This document shows, piece after piece, positions 24,563 to 34,240 of a stretch of 40,886 nt of DNA (position 1 is its first letter; each line of letters starts with the position of its first letter). The notes beneath the pieces were generated by a model. That model did not search any database. It saw nothing but the letters and a program-made list of their open reading frames with translations, and had not been told where the DNA came from. Made by a program: the position numbers and the translations under genes. The stretch is taken from assembly GCA_012730105.1 (NCBI GenBank), contig JAAYBJ010000207.1, positions 1 to 40,886 of the forward strand. Reading direction: 5' to 3'. The DNA comes from Candidatus Hydrogenedentota bacterium. Its GTDB lineage: Bacteria; Hydrogenedentota; Hydrogenedentia; Hydrogenedentales; CAITNO01.

Positions 24563-27500
24563 GTGAAGTCCGGTCGTTCCAGCATAGAACGCAGATTTAT
24601 CCTTTCCATTTTGTGGGTGGGTGTGATTCCCATGACCCTGGCCCTCTTAATCGGCTATTTTGCCGCGCGCGAGGGTCAACAAATCACGGTGATGCGCAAT
24701 CTCCTGACGACAGCCCGTAAAACTGCCGGTGGAATGCGGTTGGTAGTCCAGGAACGGGAGCGTATTGCGGTGAGGATTTCTCAAGCCCCGGTAATCCTGC
24801 ACTATCTTCGAGACTATAACGCCGGTAAAAATCCCGACCGCACCGAAGTGGACCGGTATTTTTCCTATGAAGCAGAAGCCAGCCAGTCGCTGGCATCTGA
24901 CTTTTACTTGTACGACAACAAATGCCAGCCCCTCATTTTCCCTCCGGACGCGGTGCCGCCGGAGTTGCCTGGCGCCCCACGCCCGACACGAACAGGATTT
25001 GTCGACCTGAATTATGTGCTCGGGCAGGGCCGGTATGCAGCCCAGATATTAACGCCTGTCCTCGACCCGGTGGACAATGCGATTTTGGGTTATCTGTACG
25101 AGAACCAAAGCGTGCACGATTTGCTGGAACTGATCCTGGATGAACAAAATCGTCCGGAGGACGAACAGCGCAACCGTTATGAAGTCGTTTTCTTCTCCTC
25201 CTCCCTGCAGTTTACCGTGTTTCTGGGCGAAGGAACCGGGGGCATTTTACCACCGCCCACCGTCGTGGAGGTGCATCCCAAACTTGCGGAACGCCTGATG
25301 CGGGATATGGAAAAGAGTGAAGACGCCTTCCTGCTCTGGAGTTACTCCTCGCGCGGGCAAACGCTGCCGGTGCTGATGGCCTATCACAGGCTCAGCGAAC
25401 GTTTTCCGGTTTATGTAGTAGTGCACCAGCCGACCCCCGGTGTCTTTGCCACCATAAATATCGCCGCCGCGGCCACCTTGCTGGTGAGCGCGCTGGTGAT
25501 CGGCTTCTTTTGCATGGTTGCCTACCGTATCGTTAACAACAGCATCATTCGCCCCGTGTCCCTCCTTAACGAAGGCGCCCAGATCATCCGCCAGGGCAAC
25601 TTTGAGTTGAAACTGCGCATCGAAACCGGGGATGAAATAGAAGAACTGGCAACTTCCTTCAACCAGATGGCCTCGGCACTGCGCACGAACATGCGCCACC
25701 TGATGGAATCCGAAGAGAAATACCGCAGCCTGGTCACCTCCATGCGTGACGGCCGGTTTCAGACAGATGCAAAAGACCGGATCACCTTTATCAATCCCTC
25801 CGGGGCCGCGATCCTGGGATACGACAATTACGAGCATATCCTGGGCAAAAAACTGGGCGATTTCTTTGTCGACCGCGCCGAATACGACCGGATTGCCCAA
25901 GCGCTGACCGGTTCGCCCTATGTTGAAAACGCCCGCGTCTGGCTGAAACGGCCTGATGGCGAGATGGCCTGCGTGGAGTTTTCAGGAACACGCATTTTTG
26001 ATGAACAGAACGAGTTCGCCGGCACGGACGGTTCCTTCCGCGACGTAACCCGCAATGTAAGACTTGAAGGGGAAGTGCAGGAACGGGCTGAACGCATCGC
26101 CGCCATCAACCAGATTGCCAATGTGGTGAATTCAAGCGTGGAGGCGGGCCTGGTCTATGAGAACCTGACCCGGGAAGTGCGGCATCTTGCCGAGTTTGAC
26201 TACGCTGCCGTATCCTTGAAACTCAGCGACGGCACTTTTGAAACGCGGCAACTATGGCCGGAACCGACGGAAGGCCCGGCAATGTTCCCGCGCATGGACG
26301 ACGACAACAGCTGCGCGGGCTGGGTGGCCCAGGAGTGCCGATACCTGCTGGTGAAGGACTTGGTGGCTTCTTCCCTGCCCATACGTTACCAGTTCCCCCC
26401 GTCCGTGCGCAGTATTCTTTGCGTGCCGCTGCACGCCGCGAACGGCATCGCGGGCGCCCTTTCCTTCGGTTCCGACATGGCAGGTGGTTTTACGGAGCGC
26501 CATGCCGAGATATTCGAGCAGATGGCGCCGCACCTTGCCGCAGCGATACGTAACGCCCAGCTGTTGGAAAATTTGAAACAATCCCTTCAGGAAGTGAATC
26601 AGGCGCGGGAAAAACTGCATGCCGCCAACGTGGAATTAAAATCCCTGGACGAGATGAAGACCCACCTGCTTTCCAACGTATCCCACGAACTCCGCACGCC
26701 GCTGGTTGCCGTCATGGGTTACACCGACATGATTATGAACAATAAAGCGGGCCCCATTACCGACCTGCAGCGTGAATATCTCGGCATCACCATGCGTAAC
26801 GTGGAAAAGCTCGTGACGCTGATCGAAAACCTGCTCGACTTTGCCAGGCTGCACCGCGGTTCGGAGGAGATGTTGTTTACCCCCTTTGACGTGGTGGATT
26901 GTATTCTCGCAAGCATGCAGACCGTGCGTCCGGTTGCCGACGGCAGATCGATACGCCTGCACCTGAATGTCCATGATCCGTCCGATGCGCCCGTCGCCCC
27001 CCCGATTCTGATAGAAGGCGACAAGGGCAAACTAGGCCAGGTGTTCAACAACCTGCTCTCCAATGCGGTTAAATTCAACAGCAACGGCGGATCCGTCACC
27101 ATTGACGTGGAGGTCCGCAAAAAGGATGTGCATTTCTCCGTGATCGACACGGGCATAGGCATCCCCAAGGAGGCGCAGGACAAGGTATTCAACCGCTTTT
27201 ACCAATACGACAGTTCCTCCACGCGAAAATACGGCGGCACAGGCATCGGCCTGTCGATTGCCCAGGATTTCGTGCGGCTGCACGGCGGACGCATTACGGT
27301 ATCGAGCGAGGAAGGCAAAGGCACCACGTTCCGGTTCACCCTTCCCCGCTATGAAAAGGCCGAAACCTTTGAGGAAGCACAACGGCAGATGGCGCTGCCG
27401 ACGGAAACACATTTGTTGGTTGAGCTGGTTTCGCAGGATCGCGCGTTGAGCGCACAGGTGCGCCAGGCGTTGTTATCAGAGGGCATGGATATTATTCATG

Positions 27501-28171
27501 CCGCCTACCCGGCCGCCGCGGCCACCCTGGCGCACAAATATAACCCGGACTGCGTTATCGTGGACACGGAATCGGGCCCCACGGGCACCATGCTGCTCGA
27601 CGAGATATTCTCCGAACCGCTTTCCGCCTCCGTTCCTATCGTAATCCTGACGGACAATGACCGTTTGTACGAGGTGTTCAGGAACCGCGTAGCGGCTCGG
27701 GTCAAACGCAGTTTCAGGAAAAGCACCCTGCTCAGCGGCATTCATTACGCGCTCGGGCAGAAGACTTTCGAGGAACACACCCTTGGTAGCCGGATTTTGT
27801 ATGTGGATGATGACGAAGAAACCTGCCTGTTCATCAAGCGCTGCCTCAAGGAAGAGGGCTATCAGGTGGACTATTGCCTCACCGGCGAGGATGCGTTGAA
27901 ACTGGCGGAGGAGGGCAGGCATTGGCTGGTCATGCTTGAACTTGCCCTGCCCGATACGGACGGCTGGGAATTGTGCCGCAAAATCAGAAGCAACAACCGT
28001 CTGGCCGGAATCAAGGTGTACATTGTCACGGCAAAAGCCGTGGAACAGCATTCTGCGGAAATGCGCACTTCAGGTGCGGACGGTTTCCTGATAAAACCAT
28101 TCAAGGCCGAGGATATCCTGGCGGTTATGGATACCTTCGACCCGGGACATTTTCAATCCGACCCGAATTAA
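24563..28171 (+). CDS. Hybrid sensor histidine kinase (HAMP-PAS-GAF-HisKA-HATPase-REC-REC)
   Basis: A 1202-residue inner-membrane kinase. Helix 1 is at about 12-34 and helix 2 at 294-326, enclosing a 260-residue extracytoplasmic sensor that I cannot assign. Then HAMP (327-380), PAS (381-495), GAF (509-666), a coiled linker, HisKA with phospho-acceptor His708 in LLSNVSHELRTPLVAVMGYT, and HATPase_c (about 790-930) with NNLLSNAVKFN, DTGIGIPKEA and GGTGIGLSIA. A degenerate receiver (950-1066) lacks the N-terminal acidic pair but keeps Asp1001. The last receiver (1078-1196) has DDD, Thr and Lys-Pro, but Glu1126 at the phosphorylation site (MLELALPDTDG). GTG 24563 follows GGAGGAG by 9 nt. The regulator upstream is the likely output. 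Confidence 0.92.
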   Translation: MKSGRSSIERRFILSILWVGVIPMTLALLIGYFAAREGQQITVMRNLLTTARKTAGGMRLVVQERERIAVRISQAPVILHYLRDYNAGKNPDRTEVDRYFSYEAEASQSLASDFYLYDNKCQPLIFPPDAVPPELPGAPRPTRTGFVDLNYVLGQGRYAAQILTPVLDPVDNAILGYLYENQSVHDLLELILDEQNRPEDEQRNRYEVVFFSSSLQFTVFLGEGTGGILPPPTVVEVHPKLAERLMRDMEKSEDAFLLWSYSSRGQTLPVLMAYHRLSERFPVYVVVHQPTPGVFATINIAAAATLLVSALVIGFFCMVAYRIVNNSIIRPVSLLNEGAQIIRQGNFELKLRIETGDEIEELATSFNQMASALRTNMRHLMESEEKYRSLVTSMRDGRFQTDAKDRITFINPSGAAILGYDNYEHILGKKLGDFFVDRAEYDRIAQALTGSPYVENARVWLKRPDGEMACVEFSGTRIFDEQNEFAGTDGSFRDVTRNVRLEGEVQERAERIAAINQIANVVNSSVEAGLVYENLTREVRHLAEFDYAAVSLKLSDGTFETRQLWPEPTEGPAMFPRMDDDNSCAGWVAQECRYLLVKDLVASSLPIRYQFPPSVRSILCVPLHAANGIAGALSFGSDMAGGFTERHAEIFEQMAPHLAAAIRNAQLLENLKQSLQEVNQAREKLHAANVELKSLDEMKTHLLSNVSHELRTPLVAVMGYTDMIMNNKAGPITDLQREYLGITMRNVEKLVTLIENLLDFARLHRGSEEMLFTPFDVVDCILASMQTVRPVADGRSIRLHLNVHDPSDAPVAPPILIEGDKGKLGQVFNNLLSNAVKFNSNGGSVTIDVEVRKKDVHFSVIDTGIGIPKEAQDKVFNRFYQYDSSSTRKYGGTGIGLSIAQDFVRLHGGRITVSSEEGKGTTFRFTLPRYEKAETFEEAQRQMALPTETHLLVELVSQDRALSAQVRQALLSEGMDIIHAAYPAAAATLAHKYNPDCVIVDTESGPTGTMLLDEIFSEPLSASVPIVILTDNDRLYEVFRNRVAARVKRSFRKSTLLSGIHYALGQKTFEEHTLGSRILYVDDDEETCLFIKRCLKEEGYQVDYCLTGEDALKLAEEGRHWLVMLELALPDTDGWELCRKIRSNNRLAGIKVYIVTAKAVEQHSAEMRTSGADGFLIKPFKAEDILAVMDTFDPGHFQSDPN

Positions 28172-28425
28172 GATCGTTTCCCAAGCCTTTCACGCACTGA
28201 AAACACGCTGAAAGCAATCCGGGGCCGGACGACTCGCACGCGTACAAAGGGCTCTTTTACCCGCAGGCGGACCTGGAAACGACACACATCAAAACGCGCC
28301 GGCATAATTGGATACTCCCTGCAACCAATTTCCACTGAAACCGCGCGACAAAATCACAGGAAAAAGGTGAAGCATGTTTCCCTTTTGGGGTATGATCTTT
28401 TATACAACTAGAAGATTGGGCAGAC

Positions 28426-28860
28426 GTGAGCGTTTATGTGTATGATTATCCTCGTCCCATGGTCACGGTGGATGCGGTAGTTTTTTCGGGTCGGGACAGG
28501 AACCGACAGGTGGCGCTTATCCGGCGAAAAAATAATCCTTTTGCCGGGAGTTGGGCGTTGCCCGGCGGTTTTCTTGATATGGAGGAAACACTGGACGCGG
28601 CCGCCGCCCGTGAATTGGAGGAAGAGACCGGCCTTGCCGGCATACCGTTGAAACAGTTTTATACCTTTGGCGATCCCGGACGCGACCCTCGGGGTCGCAG
28701 CATCTCGGTGGCTTTTTACGGATTTATACCATTACCCGCGCCCCTGGGGGCAGCGGACGACGCCGCGGAGGCCGCATGGTTTCCGGTATCGGACCTGCCG
28801 CCGGTGGCATTCGATCATGACAAGATTATTTTTATCGCCCAGCAAGTATTTCAAGGATAA
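28426..28860 (+). CDS. Nudix hydrolase (ADP-ribose pyrophosphatase-like)
   Basis: A 144-residue Nudix protein with a perfect box at residues 48-70 (G48, E54, R62, E63, E66, E67, G69; GGFLDMEETLDAAAARELEE). The N terminus and the size fit small ADP-ribose or dinucleotide hydrolases. It lacks the winged-helix domain of NrtR regulators. It is followed after 6 nt by pncA and then pncB and nadE, so a job in NAD turnover, such as clearing ADP-ribose, is likely by context. The GTG start at 28426 has only a weak ribosome site (GAAGATTGGG); no other start fits. Confidence 0.85.
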   Translation: MSVYVYDYPRPMVTVDAVVFSGRDRNRQVALIRRKNNPFAGSWALPGGFLDMEETLDAAAARELEEETGLAGIPLKQFYTFGDPGRDPRGRSISVAFYGFIPLPAPLGAADDAAEAAWFPVSDLPPVAFDHDKIIFIAQQVFQG

Positions 28861-28866
28861 CGCCAG

Positions 28867-29439
28867 ATGTTGCAGGTGACCGCGAAGGACGCATTACTGG
28901 TTGTTGACGTTCAAAACGATTTCTGCTCCGGCGGCGCGCTTGCCGTTCCGGAAGGGGAACGTGTTGTCCGCGTCATCAACTGCATGCAAAAAGCCTTCGA
29001 CCATATTGTCTTCTCCCGGGACTGGCATCCGGACGAACACTGCAGTTTTTCTTATTCGCCGGAATACAAGGATGGCAGTTGGCCCACCCACTGTGTCCAA
29101 GACACGCCCGGAGCCGAGTTTCACGGCGACCTGCGCATACCCGTTGACGCCCTGATCGTGGACAAGGCAGTCACCCCGGAAAAGGACGCCTACAGCGCTT
29201 TTGAAGGTACCGGGCTGGCTGCCAAACTGCGTGGCCGCAGGGTGGAACGCGTATTCGTTACGGGACTGGCGCTTGATTACTGCGTAAGAGCCACCGCACT
29301 TGACGCGTTGAAGGAGGGCTTCTCGGTCCTGCTCGTGCAGGATGCCGTGCGTGCCGTCAATCCCGCCAACACAACGGAAGTCCTTAAAAACCTGGAAGAG
29401 GCGGGCGTCACGATCATAAAAAGTGAATGCCTCACATGA
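28867..29439 (+). CDS. pncA: Nicotinamidase
   Basis: Hydrolyses nicotinamide to nicotinate in NAD salvage. The 190-residue isochorismatase-fold protein has the catalytic triad Asp14 (LLVVDVQNDFC), Lys100 (IVDKAVTPEKDAYSAF) and Cys139 (GLALDYCVRATALDA), and metal ligands Asp52, His54 and His58 in RDWHPDEHCSF. All active residues are present. It starts 6 nt after the Nudix gene and its TGA overlaps the likely start of pncB (ATGA), so the three are one transcription and translation unit. Confidence 0.96.
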   Translation: MLQVTAKDALLVVDVQNDFCSGGALAVPEGERVVRVINCMQKAFDHIVFSRDWHPDEHCSFSYSPEYKDGSWPTHCVQDTPGAEFHGDLRIPVDALIVDKAVTPEKDAYSAFEGTGLAAKLRGRRVERVFVTGLALDYCVRATALDALKEGFSVLLVQDAVRAVNPANTTEVLKNLEEAGVTIIKSECLT

Positions 29440-30905
29440 ATACCCCGCGACATCCCTGGTTCCTGCGCGAAGATATGGCGCTGCTGACCGACTTCTACCA
29501 GCTGACCATGATGGCTGGTCACTGGAAAAGTGGCCGGACGGGGCAGGCGGTCAGTTTTGACTATTTCTTCCGCAGCCTTCCCCCGAACACGGGCTATGCG
29601 GTGGCCGCCGGTCTCGAAGACTTTTTAAACTACCTCGAGCACTTGCGGTTTAGCGAAGATGACCTGGCCTATCTGCGTTCGCTGGGCACCTTTGAAGAGG
29701 CTTTCCTTGACTACCTGCGCGGGTTTACCCCCTGCTGCACAGTGCGCGCCGTTCCGGAAGGCGACTGCGTTTTCCCCAGCGAGCCTGTCATTCAAGTGGA
29801 GGGCCCCATCTTGGAAGTGCAACTGGTGGAAACGGCCCTGCTGAACATGGTCAACTACCAGACCCTCATCGCCACCAAGGCCTCCCGTGTCTGCCTGGCC
29901 GCCCAGGATGACCCGGTCATGGAGTTCGGGCTGCGGCGCGCCCACGGCCCTGACGGGGGCGTCAGCGCGTCCCGGGCGGCCTACATTGGCGGCTGCTCCT
30001 CCACCTCGAATGTGCTCGCAGGAAAAATACATGGCATCCCCGTGGCCGGCACCCACGCGCACAGTTGGGTAATGAGTTTCCCCTCGGAACTCGAGGCCTT
30101 CCGCGAATTCGCACGCCTTTATCCCGACCGCTGCGTGCTGCTGGTGGATACCTATGACCCGGTAAAAAGCGGGTTCCCTAATGCCATACAGGTTTTTCGT
30201 GAAATGCGCGCGCAGGGCATTCCCATACGCCCCGCGGTGCGGCTCGACTCGGGCGACCTGGCAAAACTCAGCAAAATCTGTTATTCCATGATGATGGAAG
30301 CGGGCTTTGGCGAACCGCTCATTGTCGCCTCGAATGATTTGAATGAGGACCTGATAGCGGACCTCAAGCGCCAGGGCGCAAAGATCAATTCCTGGGGCGT
30401 GGGCACACAACTGATTACCGGCTATGACGCCCCGGCGCTTCCCGGTGTATACAAACTGGTGGCCATCCATGAAAACGGCGAGTGGCAGCCGCGCATGAAA
30501 GTCACCTCCAATTTCGAGAAGGCCACGGACCCGGGACGCAAAAACCTGGTGCGCTACTATGACGCCGCCGGACAGCCACTGGGCGACGTATTGTACCTCG
30601 AATCGGAAGCGTGGCCCGGGGAAGGCGCCATACCGGGACGCGCCCAAAAACATCCCCACGCGGCGCGGCACCTTGAAAACGCCGTGTCGGCAAAATCACT
30701 GCTGGAAACGGTTTTTGAAAAAGGAAAACGCGTGCGGCCGCCATTGTCCGCCTTGGCCATACGGGAACGCGCCTTGGCGGAACAGAAGCGCCTCCCGGAG
30801 GAATATAAGCGCCTTAGAAACCCGGAGATTTATAGAGTGCTGCTGTCGCCCCGCCTGGGAGAGATGAAAGACAGGATGCTGATCAATCCGGAAGGTACGG
30901 CGTAA
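29436..30905 (+). CDS. pncB: Nicotinate phosphoribosyltransferase
   Basis: Joins nicotinate and PRPP to form nicotinate mononucleotide, the step after PncA. The 489-residue protein matches the long NAPRT type: ALLTDFYQLTMMAGHWKSG near the N terminus, the phosphorylatable His in AGTHAHSWVMSF, and RLDSGDLAKLSK followed by SNDLNE and WGVGTQLITGYDAP. An in-frame ATG at 29427 is an alternative start; I prefer 29436 because of the ATGA overlap with pncA. The last 60 residues after the PRPP-binding core are charged and typical of the longer family. Confidence 0.95.
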   Translation: MNTPRHPWFLREDMALLTDFYQLTMMAGHWKSGRTGQAVSFDYFFRSLPPNTGYAVAAGLEDFLNYLEHLRFSEDDLAYLRSLGTFEEAFLDYLRGFTPCCTVRAVPEGDCVFPSEPVIQVEGPILEVQLVETALLNMVNYQTLIATKASRVCLAAQDDPVMEFGLRRAHGPDGGVSASRAAYIGGCSSTSNVLAGKIHGIPVAGTHAHSWVMSFPSELEAFREFARLYPDRCVLLVDTYDPVKSGFPNAIQVFREMRAQGIPIRPAVRLDSGDLAKLSKICYSMMMEAGFGEPLIVASNDLNEDLIADLKRQGAKINSWGVGTQLITGYDAPALPGVYKLVAIHENGEWQPRMKVTSNFEKATDPGRKNLVRYYDAAGQPLGDVLYLESEAWPGEGAIPGRAQKHPHAARHLENAVSAKSLLETVFEKGKRVRPPLSALAIRERALAEQKRLPEEYKRLRNPEIYRVLLSPRLGEMKDRMLINPEGTA

Positions 30906-31087
30906 AAAAACGGCGGGCGCCCTGTTCGCGACAGATTGGGAACCGGACAGGCGTTCCATCGCTTTGTTTGTGTAAACCACGGTTATCCACTTCCTGGTTG
31001 GGACCCTTAATTTGGACATTGACGACCGGACAAAATTTCACCGGGCGGGGTCTCCGCCCCTATGGATGGCACAGGAAAGGTTCAACG

Positions 31088-33016
31088 ATGCGTCTGATAA
31101 ATATCGGCGTAGCGGCAGTATCCGTGAAGGTGGGCGACTTCGCCGGGAACAAGTCGCGCCTGACGGAAGTCATCGGAGCGGCCCGGCAGGCGGGCACCCA
31201 TCTCCTGGTGACACCGGAACTCGGCATCCCGGGGTACAGCCTGGAGGACCGGATTTTCTGGCCCGACATCGCGCACCAGAGCTGGGCGGCGCTTGCGGAG
31301 ATAGCCGCCTGTTGCGAAGATATCGCCGTGCTGGTCGGACTGCCCGTGCTCCACAATTCCATGATCTTCAACGCCGCGGCGATGATCAGCAACAAAATTA
31401 TTTACGGGCTTGTACTGAAAAAATACCTGCCCGCCTACAGCATTTTTTACGAGGCCCGCAACTGGACCTCCTGGCAGGGCGGCGTTACGACCATCAACGG
31501 CGTGCCCGCAGGAGACCTGGTCTTCCGGCTCCCCTTTGGCAGTGTCACGGCTGAAATTTGCGAGGACCTGTGGAGTACGGCGTCGCCCGCCCGCGAACGG
31601 GTGCGCGCAGGCGCGGAAATCGTGTGCAACCCCAGCGCCTCCCCCTTCACCCCGCGCAAGAACGAAGAACGCAAGCGCCTCGTCATGAGCGCCGCTTCCA
31701 ACCTGAAATGCGTCTATGCCTACGCCAACCTCCTCGGCTGCGACAACAGCCGCCTCGTCTTTGACGGCGGCGGCCTGATCGCCACCCCTTACCGCCTCGC
31801 CGGTGAAGGCCCCATCCTCTCCAAGCGCGCGTGGACCCTGGCAAACGCGGTGGTGGACCTGGGCGAAATTGAACGTCTTCGCATGGAGAATACCACCTGG
31901 CGCCAGGATGCGGGCGCCGCGGGCGTTAATGACCGTACCGGCTATATTGACGCGGCACAAGGAGGCTTCACGCCGTCCCCCATGCGGAATTATGTGGAAC
32001 AGCAGCCTGCAAGTTATTACATTCCTTCCGCGCGCAAAAGACACCGCGACTGCAACCCGGCGCTGGACGAACTCTTTGATGCGCTCGCGCTGGGATTGCG
32101 CGACTATTTTGAAAAAGTCGGTATATTCAAGAAGTTCCTCGTCGCTTTGTCGGGCGGGCGGGACAGCGCCCTGTGCCTGTTGCTCGCCGTACGCGCTGCA
32201 AAAATGCTGCGGGAGGGCGGCGATGCCAAGCGTTTTGCCGATTATGTGAACACGCTCTATCTGCCCAACGGTTCCCTGAGCAGTGACGCCACTCAGGACG
32301 CCGCGCGTGCTCTTGCCAAAGAACTGCATGTGCCTTTCAAGGTGGTCTCCATCGAGGAAGAAACGCGGATCGCCCTGGACAAGGCCGCCGAAATTGTGGA
32401 GGGCAAAGACAAGGTGTCGCCCATGGCCCGGCAAAACCTCCAGGCCCGCGTGCGCGGGGCCATGATGCTCAACTGGGCCAACAGCGTGGGCGGGCTGTTG
32501 CTGGTTACCTCCAATCTGAGCGAAGCCGCCGTGGGATACAGCACTACCGGCGGCGATAACCAGGGAGGGTACTCCCCCATTGCGAACGTGCCGAAAACCG
32601 TCGTCTCCCAGATGCTGGAATACCTGTCCGAACGCGACGGCCTCACCGCGCTGCGGGCCATCCTCGACATTCCGCCCAGCGCGGAACTGGCGCCGGGACA
32701 GACCGATGAAGCGGACCTGATGCCCTATGCCGTTCTGGACGACCTGCTGTACCTCTATGCCAGGAAACGCCTGTCCCTGGCCGATTGCTGGCGCATGGCC
32801 TGCCTGCGCTTCCCGGAGCACGACCCGAAGCAAATGCGCCTATGGGCGGCTGATTTTGCCAGGCGTTTCGCCGCCAGCCAATGGAAACGCGACCAGCACC
32901 CGGTGGCGTTGAAAGTCATGGAACTGGACCTTGACCCCAAAACGGGATTCCGTTTCCCGGTCACCCAGAGCATTCAATATGAGTTGGACGAACTTGCGAA
33001 AGCAAGCCTGGACTGA
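31088..33016 (+). CDS. nadE: Glutamine-dependent NAD+ synthetase
   Basis: Amidates nicotinate adenine dinucleotide to NAD using glutamine nitrogen. The 642-residue product has an N-terminal nitrilase-type glutaminase domain with Glu44 (TPELGIPGYS), Lys111 (LKKYLPAY) and Cys158 (TAEICEDLW), and a C-terminal ATP-pyrophosphatase domain with the loop LSGGRDSA (about 354-361) and TSNLSEAAVGYSTTGGDNQG. ATG 31088 follows GGAAAGG; the upstream extension in frame has no homology. It lies 182 nt beyond pncB on the same strand, completing a salvage route apart from NadD, which is not in the window. Confidence 0.96.
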   Translation: MRLINIGVAAVSVKVGDFAGNKSRLTEVIGAARQAGTHLLVTPELGIPGYSLEDRIFWPDIAHQSWAALAEIAACCEDIAVLVGLPVLHNSMIFNAAAMISNKIIYGLVLKKYLPAYSIFYEARNWTSWQGGVTTINGVPAGDLVFRLPFGSVTAEICEDLWSTASPARERVRAGAEIVCNPSASPFTPRKNEERKRLVMSAASNLKCVYAYANLLGCDNSRLVFDGGGLIATPYRLAGEGPILSKRAWTLANAVVDLGEIERLRMENTTWRQDAGAAGVNDRTGYIDAAQGGFTPSPMRNYVEQQPASYYIPSARKRHRDCNPALDELFDALALGLRDYFEKVGIFKKFLVALSGGRDSALCLLLAVRAAKMLREGGDAKRFADYVNTLYLPNGSLSSDATQDAARALAKELHVPFKVVSIEEETRIALDKAAEIVEGKDKVSPMARQNLQARVRGAMMLNWANSVGGLLLVTSNLSEAAVGYSTTGGDNQGGYSPIANVPKTVVSQMLEYLSERDGLTALRAILDIPPSAELAPGQTDEADLMPYAVLDDLLYLYARKRLSLADCWRMACLRFPEHDPKQMRLWAADFARRFAASQWKRDQHPVALKVMELDLDPKTGFRFPVTQSIQYELDELAKASLD

Positions 33017-33179
33017 CACGCGCCACCCGGGTTTTGCCTGACGAAGAGAAATCCAACCAGTTCAGGGCACCTTGAAGCACTGCGTTCCTTTGTTCTATCA
33101 TAAGCAACGCAGAGGGGCTATTTTGCACCCAAACTGAAGAAGAGCCATACAGAGACCCGGCAAACCAAGGAGCGTTGGC

Positions 33180-34208
33180 ATGCGCAAAGCACTTAAAATA
33201 ATCGGCGGCGTGTTTTTGGCGATCATAGTACTGTTGCTGGTCGCGAAAATATGGGCGGATAGTACCTATTTCAACGATTATGACCCCTCCCTTCCTTTTA
33301 ATGTCCAGGTGCAGGAGGTTGCCCAAATCAACGATACGATTGAACTCTTCGGCATTTCCCGCCCCCGCCGCTTTGAAAAGGTGCTATTCACCATGGACAC
33401 GCGACCGAATGAGTCCATGCCTGTGCTGATGACCCTTCCCGCGGAACGCAAAGGCCGGGTACCCGCGATTGTTTTTCTGCACGGCATCGGCCAGAGCAAG
33501 GGCTTCCTACAGCAGATCTGCACGCCCTTCAACGAGGCTGGCTTTGCCATGGCCTGTTTCGACCAGTCCATGCAGGGGGACCGCGAGGTGGAAGGCATCT
33601 GGAACTCCGCCGTGGCCTTCCGCAAGCGCCCTTGGAAAACCATCAACGACACGCGCCGCCTGATTGATTATTTGCAGACCCACCCGGAAATCGACCCGGA
33701 GCGCGTCTACCTGGTGGGTGCGAGTTACGGCGCCATTACCGGCACCACCGCTACCGCGTTTGACAACCGTATCCGCGCAAGCGTATTGGTCGTCGGCGGC
33801 GCCAATATCCGGACCATGCTCGACGCGCCGCTTATCAAGAATGCGGTACCCAATTCCCTGCTGCATTGGCTGGGCAAACAGGTGGTCGCCTTCATGATGA
33901 AGCCGGCCGATCCCAAGCGCTACGCTGCGGGCACCGCGGGGCGTCCGATACTGATGCTGAACGGCTCCGAAGACACACTGGTCAGCCCGGAAGCCGGCAA
34001 CGAATTGTATGCCGCACTGGGTGAACCCAAAGAAATCCGGTGGTATCCCTGCGACCATCCGGGCCTTCGGGATAGCGACGCCGCCATCGTGGTGCAGATT
34101 CTGGATGACGGACTCGCTTGGCTGCTGGAACAGGACAAACCGTTCAGGCAGGATACCCTCGCCGCCGAACCGGCGTCCCAGCCGGCAGGCGGGCCCACGG
34201 CCAACTGA
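33180..34208 (+). CDS. Membrane-anchored alpha/beta hydrolase
   Basis: A 342-residue protein with an N-terminal hydrophobic helix (residues 7-24, IIGGVFLAIIVLLLVAK) acting as a signal anchor. The alpha/beta-hydrolase fold shows the oxyanion segment VFLHGIGQSKG near 98-108, the nucleophile Ser182 in VGASYGAITG, and a candidate acid in NGSEDTLVSPE. Residues 85-300 resemble dipeptidyl-peptidase-IV-like or acyl esterase domains (DLH/DUF1749-type), but the substrate is unknown. AAGGAG lies 7 nt before the start. The tail is Pro/Ala-rich. It is convergent with the next lipase-like gene. Confidence 0.82.
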   Translation: MRKALKIIGGVFLAIIVLLLVAKIWADSTYFNDYDPSLPFNVQVQEVAQINDTIELFGISRPRRFEKVLFTMDTRPNESMPVLMTLPAERKGRVPAIVFLHGIGQSKGFLQQICTPFNEAGFAMACFDQSMQGDREVEGIWNSAVAFRKRPWKTINDTRRLIDYLQTHPEIDPERVYLVGASYGAITGTTATAFDNRIRASVLVVGGANIRTMLDAPLIKNAVPNSLLHWLGKQVVAFMMKPADPKRYAAGTAGRPILMLNGSEDTLVSPEAGNELYAALGEPKEIRWYPCDHPGLRDSDAAIVVQILDDGLAWLLEQDKPFRQDTLAAEPASQPAGGPTAN

Positions 34209-34240
34209 CCGGGCCGACCCGCGCCGCCCCTGGCACCTTC

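Noticed and set aside
28391-28406. Promoter of the Nudix-pncA-pncB unit (TATGAT or TATACA)
   Set aside because: Either -10 is fair, but no -35 better than three of six lies at the right distance, so I do not list it.
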